Assembly (NCBI GenBank): GCA_002105175.1
Contig: MCGE01000008.1
Span: 1,550,001 to 1,614,000 of the forward strand
Reading direction: 5' to 3'
DNA from: Absidia repens
Lineage: Eukaryota; Mucoromycota; Mucoromycetes; Mucorales; Cunninghamellaceae
DNA length: 64,000 nt
Shown here one piece after another: positions 59,983-64,000 of this stretch (the first letter of the stretch is position 1; each line of letters opens with the position of its first letter). A program made the position numbers and the translations under genes. The notes under the pieces were generated by a model. It searched no databases. It saw nothing but the letters and a program-made list of their open reading frames with translations, and had not been told where the DNA came from.

Positions 59983-62900
59983 ATGCAAAGCATGTCAGAC
60001 GCAACTGAAGAAAATGGAAATCCTCGTATACCCACACTAACGACACTGGATACTTTTCAACACGACACCATCAACAACTCTCATGATAGGTCGGATACTT
60101 TGGCCCCACCACCATCAAACCTGGAAACAGTAATGGACCCACCGGAAACAAGACCACGCGACATGATGCCCGATTTCCGTAATCTTGGCAAGAACAACCA
60201 TGGCCTTCAAACAGAACTGGGTACAAGCAATGCGCAGGACATTATGCAAGCTTTGGCCCTGGCACAACGCAAACCACTACCTTCCTCTTCTTCCTCACAT
60301 ACAGCACTCAAGCGCTCTAGCACTATGGCGTCACATAAATCAACAGCATCAACAGAAGAGGACCAACAACTAACACAACAACGCATTCCTGATTGGTACC
60401 GAGTCGGCTGGACGGCATTCTCGGCAAAGCCAAATCCTGGCGGACCTTTACCCTTTTTGGCGACCGAAAAAACAAAACCAGAAGATGATGATATGATGTT
60501 CGATGGACTTTGGCAACTTGATTGGTGGCGACAAACTGGTGTGATTTTTGTCATTGGTACTGGGTCCTGGCTCTTGGCATATCTTGGTGGCGGTCCTGTC
60601 AGCTTTATTGTTCTCTGTCTCTTTTTGGGTAAAATACAATAGAACGGTGGAAGAGAGGCTGGGTGGGTGGGGGGGGAAGGGAGAGGTGAAGAGGAAAAGT
60701 AGTTTGTATGATAAGTTTGATGAAATCTTACTCAATAATCTTTTTTTTTTAATTTATTTTTTCTTTCACTTCATTACAGCATCCTACTACTATATGTCTT
60801 CCAAGCGGTTCCAGCTCCATGTACGCGATGATATCAATCGTGAACTAGCAAAACTGCATTTAGAAAATGGACCAGAGCCTGCTGAATGGCTGAACAGTTT
60901 TTTGCACAATTTTTGGTTGATTTTTGAACCGGTGCTCTCGGCATATGTGATAGAAAACATCGATACATATCTTGTGGATTACTTGCCTGGTTTCTTGGAC
61001 TCTGTACGACTGACGACTTTTACTTTGGGTACCAAACCATTCCGTGTTGACAGTGTGACCACGTTAAGCTCTGATGCCGACACTGTGGTAAGTATACATA
61101 CACACACACATATATATATATATATATACATAGTATGGGTAAAGGATCATATATTTAATTACGCTAATGTTGATTATGCTTTTTGGACATATAGTGTATG
61201 GACTGGATTGTGCGGTTTGAGCCAAATGATACCACAGGAATGTCGAAAAAACAATTGGAGGAGCAGATTAGTCCCAGAGTGGAGTTGTCTATTCGATTAG
61301 GGAAAGGATTCATGGGTGCTGCTATTCCAGTATTGGTGGAAAACATGAGTTTCCAGGGGCATATGCGCGTGAAGCTTCAGTTTATTAGCAAATTCCCTCA
61401 TGTCAAGATGGTTGAAGCATGTTTTATGGACAAACCTTATTTTGATTATGTACTGAAACCCCTGGGTGGTGATACCTTTGGATTCGATGTCAACAATGTA
61501 AGTCATGTAGTAATGGGAAAACAAGTAAAACCAAACGTCAATGCATGATATACATGTACTGATTTATTTTAAATTTTCTAGATTCCCGGCCTTCAAAGCT
61601 TTGTTCGCGATCAAGCCCATGCTATTCTTGGTCCTATGATGTATTACCCCAACGTGTTCTCCTTTGATTTGGAGAAATTCTTCTCTGGTGAACTTGATAT
61701 CAGTAAGTTTTAGTTATATTTATATAGGAGCCAATTACTACTCTTTGATTGACTTGATTTCATTGTATATATTCTTTTTTTAGCACAAGCAAACGGTGTC
61801 CTTGCATTGACAGTTTATACAGTTTCCACAGTCAACGGTCGCGACATTCCTGGTGGTCATCCCAACTTATATCTCCGGTTCTATTTGGACAAAGCGCAAG
61901 AACTTGGCCGAACTAGTGCTATTGATCAATCTTCTCATCCTAATTGGAACGAAACACACTTCTTACTTTTGAACAACTTGGACTCTAAACTGACGTTGGA
62001 ACTCCGCAACAAATCTGGTAATGCACTCAAGGATCACCGGGTTGCTCGAGGGCATTTTGAATTAGCTGAATTGGCCGAAGAAGAGAATTTCACCTTAGAT
62101 GGATTGTAAGTTTTAAAAATAGATATGTACATTGATCTTTTTTTTTTCCTAACCATATTGTCACTTTTTTTTTTTTTTTTTTTTTTTTTTTTGATAGGGA
62201 TATTGACTTGCTACGAAAAGGAAAACGAATCACAACATTACAATTTGAAGCTCGTTACTTACCAGTATCGAAATCAAAAACTCTGGACGATGGTACTATC
62301 GAGCCTGCAGTTGAATCAAGTAAGTTTCTTTACGAAAGATAATGACGACAATATTAAACCACTTATTCTTTTTTTTTTTTTTTTTTTGTGTGTGTGTGAT
62401 ATGTTAGACTCGGGTGTCCTTCGCTTCACAGTGCACGAATGTCGCAATCTCCGTTCCAACAAAGTGAACCCATATGCATCAATCAAAATCAATGGTGTCG
62501 AAAAAGTGAAATCTCCCGTCTTTAAACGTACTGCAAATCCCAAGTTTGAACGATCAGGTGAAGTGGTGGTCTTGGATCGTACTGAAGTTTATCTACGTGT
62601 TGATATTATTGATTCTGCTGACTTTGCTGACGATACTATTCTTGGGTCTTGGAGCTCTTATTTGGTACCGATCATGGAGCACCAAGCCAAAAATGACTAC
62701 TGGTGGGATTTGACGTTAGGGAATGCCACTTCAGGTCGTATAAAGCTAAGTGTGCAATGGAAACCAGTGGTGATGACATCTTTGATTCATGGCCCAACTG
62801 GTCCTGCAGTTTATCGTAAGTTAGAGATTTTTTTTGTTACTGAACTGTGTATGACGTGATTCCTATATATTTGTGAGCAACACTTATTTATTACGTCTCT

Positions 62901-64000
62901 GTCATTATGTTATTAGGAAAACCTATCGGTGTGGTGCGACTCTCATTATGGGAAGCACGGGATTTACGTAATGTGGAGGGAGTTACTGGTGGCAAGTCGG
63001 ATCCATATGTACGTGTTATGTCAGGCTCTCAAGTCCGTGCAAGAACTCAAGTTATTGACAACAATCTGTATCCTGAATGGGGCGAATTCCATTATATACC
63101 GGTGCATTCTATGCGTGAAGATTTGACCCTGGAAGTGGTGGACTGGAACGCAAAATCGAAGGATAAACTCCTCGGATCCACTATTCTACATATGAAGGAC
63201 CTTGTCAATGAACTATCTGGGCCAAAGAAGGATGATCAAAACAAATGGTACGAACAACGCGAAAAAATAGACAAGTAAGTAAATGTAGAAAGAAAAATTT
63301 TTTGAATGGATATTTCAACTGTATTTTTTGTTATTAACATACCTTTCTTATGCTTGTAGATGGACAGTGCTACAATCACCCAACAAAAAGTCAACAAAGG
63401 GCGAACTTCGATATACAGCTGAATTTTACCCAACAGTAGCATTACCAGTACCAGATGATGACGAAAACGAAGAAAACGACAAAACCATCGAGAATCAACC
63501 TCATGACACCAATGACAACAATGACGAACATGAATTGAATACAGCAGGGTCATCGCCAACACCAACATTATCTACTCCAAAAACTGTTGGATTCCCACAA
63601 GATTCAAATGGCATGACTGATTTGCACGGCTTCCCTCTCAAATTGACGCCGGATGGACTTTTGGATTTATGTGGCTACAATACTGGTGTGCTGAAGATCC
63701 GCATTCATGAAGTCCAATTGTCAAAATCTGTGCATGCTTACTGTGCGGTGATGGTCGATAGTCTTTATTCCCAATTCAAAACATCTGCAATTCAAGGCAA
63801 GAATTTGGTGTTCAATGAAGCATCCGACGCATTTATCAAGGAAGCTGATTTCTCAAGGCTGGCCATTGAAATCAAGCATGTGGATTCAGATGAAAAATCA
63901 GATGAAAAATATGGCTACTGGGCGACCTCTGTAATTGACCTTATTCGACGTATTCAACACAAAGCTCGACTCGATTCAATGAATAACAACACTAGCACAA
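59983..64000 (+). CDS. Tricalbin (SMP plus multiple C2 domains), runs off the window
   Basis: Exons are 59983-60628, 60780-61087, 61195-61497, 61582-61702, 61784-62105, 62198-62319, 62408-62815, 62917-63274 and 63360 to beyond 64000. A disordered N-terminus is followed by a membrane hairpin region (VIFVIGTGSWLLAYLGG... ASYYYM). The SMP lipid-transfer domain spans exons 2-4 (EPAEWLNSFLHNFW, then 'LGTKPFRVDSV'). C2 domains follow: exon 5 (ALTVYTVSTVNGRD), exon 7 (LRFTVHECRNLRS) and exon 8 (LSLWEARDLRN, with KSDPYVRV). Exon 9 begins a further region with an acidic spacer. Family members tether ER to plasma membrane and move lipids. The C-terminus is outside the window. A second in-frame Met at 59992 is possible. 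Confidence 0.94.

Overview
This is a 64 kb window of a nuclear fungal genome. Gene density is high. There are roughly two to ten short GT-AG introns (often 55-170 bp) per gene, the DNA is AT-rich, poly(T) tracts are long, and the genes are plainly fungal: PHO80-type cyclin, SUR7/PalI, PFA4, RSC7/SWP82, PET117, YPQ1, STE11, tricalbin, and a FunK1-like kinase relic. Protein wording and intron density suggest an early-diverging filamentous fungus, most likely Mucoromycota (Mucorales-like). That placement is inference. The spliced models below were built by hand from splice sites and reading frames.

Layout, left to right. 1-2.6 kb is a long-terminal-inverted-repeat element cut by the window edge, followed by a tRNA-Ser. 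4.3-13.6 kb carries SUR7/PalI, a PHO80 cyclin, twinfilin, Cu/Zn SOD1 and a rhomboid protease. 14.2-24.1 kb carries PFA4 palmitoyltransferase, UBC7, an RSC7/SWP82 chromatin remodeller divergent from a ubiquitin-like-eS31 ribosomal fusion, PET117, eL42 and a proline-rich protein. 24.4-26.2 kb holds decayed coding sequence (FunK1-like kinase plus an unknown gene). 26.9-34.6 kb carries a serine-rich membrane protein, NUP42, an RPA-interacting protein and a glomulin/YBP-type protein. 34.9-37.2 kb is a second repeat copy. 38-44.4 kb carries a PQ-loop transporter, ATP synthase subunit d, tRNA-Val and two low-complexity membrane proteins. 44.8-49 kb carries a phenol-hydroxylase-like FAD monooxygenase, a small ORF and uS19. 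49.8-52.8 kb is a broken ORF and a third, rearranged repeat copy. 53.1-64 kb carries a Lys/Ser-rich nuclear-type protein, a STE11-like MAPKKK and a tricalbin that runs off the window.

Most genes are housekeeping and unrelated to each other; there is no biosynthetic cluster. Shared themes are translation (eS31, eL42, uS19, two tRNAs), mitochondrial respiration (PET117, ATP7), ER quality control and membrane contacts (UBC7, PFA4, tricalbin), and cortex/signalling (SUR7, the serine-rich single-pass proteins, STE11, twinfilin).

The most unusual points are: a ubiquitin moiety fused to eS31 that is strongly diverged yet in good reading order; a dispersed element whose inverted arms make up most of its length and that has no coding capacity; two otherwise intact genes (twinfilin and the FAD monooxygenase) each interrupted by one apparently missing base next to a homopolymer; and ATG-only first exons in two ribosomal protein genes.
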